From the NCBI GenBank assembly GCA_020056155.1, contig JAGVII010000282.1:1-5881 (forward strand): a stretch of DNA of 5,881 nucleotides, written 5' to 3'. The stretch comes from Afipia sp. (GTDB lineage Bacteria; Pseudomonadota; Alphaproteobacteria; Rhizobiales; Xanthobacteraceae). A program made the position numbers and the translations under genes. Below, piece after piece: positions 5,765-5,881 of the stretch; within the stretch, counting starts at the first letter, position 1, and the number at the start of each line of letters is the position of its first letter. The notes under the pieces are model-generated. The model saw only the letters and a list, made by a program, of their open reading frames with translations, was not told the origin of the DNA and did no database searches.

Positions 5765-5881
5765 TCAATTCATGGGGTCGGGGAGGCTCGCGGCAACGAC
5801 TTGCCCGATGCCTAAAGCATTCAATTGTCGCACCATCCGCACGGGCATCGCCGATAATTGGATTTGCCACACCCGGAGGTA
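5765..5881 (-). CDS. Possible C-terminal end of an upstream gene, partial, unidentified
   Basis: A minus-strand frame enters at the right edge and stops at TGA (5767-5765) after 38 codons. It ends 7 bases before the ATG of the 575-aa gene. Its third codon positions are mostly G or C, unlike the competing frames, and M-V-R-Q-L-N-A-L-G-I-G-Q-V-V-A-A could be a helix. This favours a real gene in one operon with its neighbour. An alternative minus-strand frame ends in a TGA overlapping the ATG of the 575-aa gene (ATGA), but its codon pattern is poor. Too little is visible to name a function. Confidence 0.4.
   Translation of the reverse strand, partial: YLRVWQIQLSAMPVRMVRQLNALGIGQVVAASLPDPMN

Noticed and set aside
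5822..5880. Walker A-like string SGCGKSN in a minus-strand frame at the right edge
   Set aside because: The frame stops 19 codons after it enters the window and reads Cys/Arg-rich. The match is short and probably accidental, although the upstream sequence would settle it.
1..5881. CRISPR arrays, tRNA or rRNA genes, complete insertion sequences
   Set aside because: I found no regularly spaced repeats, tRNA-like cloverleaf, rRNA stretch or transposase reading frame.

Overview
The window reads as chromosomal DNA of a GC-rich proteobacterium, probably gamma or beta. The evidence is the high GC, a COG4447-type beta-propeller protein, and a membrane diguanylate cyclase paired with a periplasmic rhodanese. 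The sequence does not fix the genus. Every gene I consider convincing lies on the minus strand, so transcription runs from high to low coordinates.

Left part (1-1430): a BNR/YVTN-type beta-propeller protein begins at 949 and runs off the left edge. Upstream of it are about 300 bases with no gene. Next comes a 59-codon fragment (1251-1430) that looks like the surviving N-terminus of a membrane-anchored sensor, cut off just after its transmembrane segment.

Middle (1462-3412): a two-gene unit. A secreted single-domain rhodanese (144 aa) is followed after one base by a 504-aa membrane diguanylate cyclase with an intact GGDEF active site and an intact RxxD inhibitory site. The truncated sensor lies 31 bases further downstream, so the unit may once have had three genes. 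The layout suggests c-di-GMP signalling fed by a periplasmic sulfur or redox cue; this is inference.

Right part (3413-5881): an accessory-looking segment with lower GC. In order it holds a 60-base hairpin element resembling a degenerate integron attC site, a weak small ORF with a good ribosome binding site, and a perfect 10-base inverted repeat. After these comes a 575-aa protein I do not recognise as a whole. Its last 155 residues look like a PD-(D/E)XK nuclease fold with SCK in place of the usual (D/E)xK. A partial reading frame on the same strand ends 7 bases before it, so the two may form an operon that continues beyond the right edge. This is the best place in the window to look for an undescribed, possibly defence-related, system.
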